Origin: Parahaliea mediterranea
GTDB taxonomy: Bacteria; Pseudomonadota; Gammaproteobacteria; Pseudomonadales; Halieaceae
Reading direction: 5' to 3'
NCBI RefSeq assembly: GCF_003402235.1
Contig: NZ_QEWO01000002.1
Coordinates: 186,001 to 250,000 of the forward strand
DNA: 64,000 nucleotides
The notes below the pieces were generated by a model. That model was not told the origin of the DNA and searched no databases. It was given only the letters and a program-made list of their open reading frames with translations. Made by a program: the position numbers and the translations under genes. Positions 63,167 to 64,000 of this stretch are shown here, piece after piece. How positions within the stretch are numbered: the stretch's first letter is position 1; each line of letters begins with the position of its first letter.

Positions 63167-64000
63167 ATGACCGCTATCACTTTCAGCGCGCGCCAGAGCG
63201 CCGACGCCAGCAAAGGCAAAACCCAGTGCGCCATCGTCCCCGTCTTTGGCAAACACCTGTCCGACGCTGCCCTGGATTTTGACAAAGTAGGCGATGGCCT
63301 CGCCAACGCCGTGATGGCCCTCGGTGATTTCGAGGGCAAGCCCGGCCAGAGCAGCATGCTGCCGGCCATTGGCAACGCCAAGCGGGTACTGCTGCTGGGC
63401 TTTGGCCCACTCGACAAAATCACCCTGGCCACCGTGCGCGAGGTGACCGACGCCCTGTACCGCCGCCTGAACAAGTGCGGCGCCACCGACGCCGTGCTGC
63501 ACCTGGGCGACCTGGCCGGCAGCAAGCTGGACCTGGAAGAAGCCCTGGAACAGTTTGCCCGCCTGCTGACCGCGGCGGCCTACCGCTACACCGAGACGGT
63601 GTCCAAGCCGCGCAAGGCACTGGCCCTGAAAAAACTGGCGGTGAACCCGGGCAAGGCGCTGCCTGCCGGCAAGGCCCAGGCTGCATTGGAACGCGGCGCC
63701 CACATTGGCGGCGGCGTCAACCTGGCGCGCAACCTGGCCAACCTGCCGGGCAACATCTGCACCCCCACCTACCTCGCCCAGCAGGCCCGCAGCCTGTGCC
63801 GCGGCCACAAGAACCTCACCGCGCGCATTCTCGACGAGAAGAAAATGCAGGAGTTGGGCATGGGCTCGCTGCTGTCGGTATCCGCCGGCAGCGACCAGCC
63901 CGCCAAGCTCATCATCATGGAATACAAGGGCGGCAAGGCCAAAGACCAGCCCTACGTGCTGGTGGGTAAGGGCATCACCTTCGACACCGGCGGCATCTCC
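63167..64000 (+). CDS. pepA: Leucyl aminopeptidase (partial)
   Basis: Family M17 metallopeptidase that removes N-terminal leucine and related residues from peptides. ATG 63167 with AAGGA 8 nt upstream; 278 codons are visible and the window ends in the metal-binding loop GKGITFDTGGIS, so the second half is missing. The N-terminal domain (PVFGKHLSDAALDFD) and the linker NLARNLANLPGNICTP are typical. In enterics PepA also binds DNA; no comment possible on this function here. Confidence 0.95.
   Translation, partial: MTAITFSARQSADASKGKTQCAIVPVFGKHLSDAALDFDKVGDGLANAVMALGDFEGKPGQSSMLPAIGNAKRVLLLGFGPLDKITLATVREVTDALYRRLNKCGATDAVLHLGDLAGSKLDLEEALEQFARLLTAAAYRYTETVSKPRKALALKKLAVNPGKALPAGKAQAALERGAHIGGGVNLARNLANLPGNICTPTYLAQQARSLCRGHKNLTARILDEKKMQELGMGSLLSVSAGSDQPAKLIIMEYKGGKAKDQPYVLVGKGITFDTGGIS

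Overview
The window looks like one continuous piece of chromosome from a GC-rich, aerobic, probably marine or halotolerant gammaproteobacterium. The gene sets and their order resemble Pseudomonas and the Cellvibrionales/Halieaceae group: cysM-relA, algU-mucABCD with divergent nadB, ygfX-sdhE/ygfZ, lepA-lepB-rnc-era-recO-acpS, ccoNOQP-GHIS and lptF-lptG/pepA. This placement is inference from synteny and protein motifs. I see no rRNA, tRNA, CRISPR array, transposase or phage gene. Coding is very dense, many genes overlap by 1-17 bp, and GTG and TTG starts are common.

Layout: (1) 1-2732, cysM-relA (relA cut by the left edge). (2) 2769-13083, a same-strand run from a sigma-E type promoter: rpoE, rseA, rseB, rseC, mucD, lepA, lepB, a DUF4845 gene, rnc, era, recO, acpS. 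(3) 13204-17198, nadB, ygfX, sdhE, ygfZ, ung. (4) 17244-22981, a tightly coupled five-gene coenzyme F420 operon (npdG-cofE-cofD-cofC-fbiC), the most unusual content for a gammaproteobacterium, with a divergent SDR gene beside it. (5) 24114-29166, a DUF1631-GGDEF-EAL protein and a LuxR-type regulator. (6) 29448-38616, a Yip1-family membrane protein, the cbb3 oxidase ccoNOQP, its assembly genes ccoGHIS and a TauE/SafE-like protein, then a convergent MliC-type lipoprotein. (7) 39066-43863, the ectoine operon ectABC-ask with divergent MarR-type ectR. (8) 43860-47757, TauE/SafE, a GST, sthA and a nucleotidyltransferase. (9) 47855-47938, a 14-bp tandem repeat. (10) 47951-53821, a lower meta-cleavage/steroid-type catabolic cluster (HsaA-like monooxygenase, C-C hydrolase, hydratase, acetaldehyde dehydrogenase, aldolase) plus a DHRS1-like SDR, with no ring-cleavage dioxygenase. 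(11) 53960-64000, a secreted trypsin-like protease, trhO, bolA, an AraC regulator, a repeat-containing hypothetical protein, a two-component system, an RDD protein, lptF-lptG and a partial pepA.

How it fits together: the genes combine envelope stress control (sigma-E, MucD, LptFG), stringent response (RelA), microaerobic respiration (cbb3), osmoprotection (ectoine), ring or steroid catabolism ending in pyruvate and acetyl-CoA, and a complete route to F420-0 polyglutamates with its own NADP-linked reductase. Except for that reductase, no F420-dependent enzyme is recognisable in the window, so its users must lie elsewhere. No intergenic stretch exceeds 300 bp. The longer gaps hold promoters, an operator-like palindrome, hairpins and short tandem repeats, listed individually.
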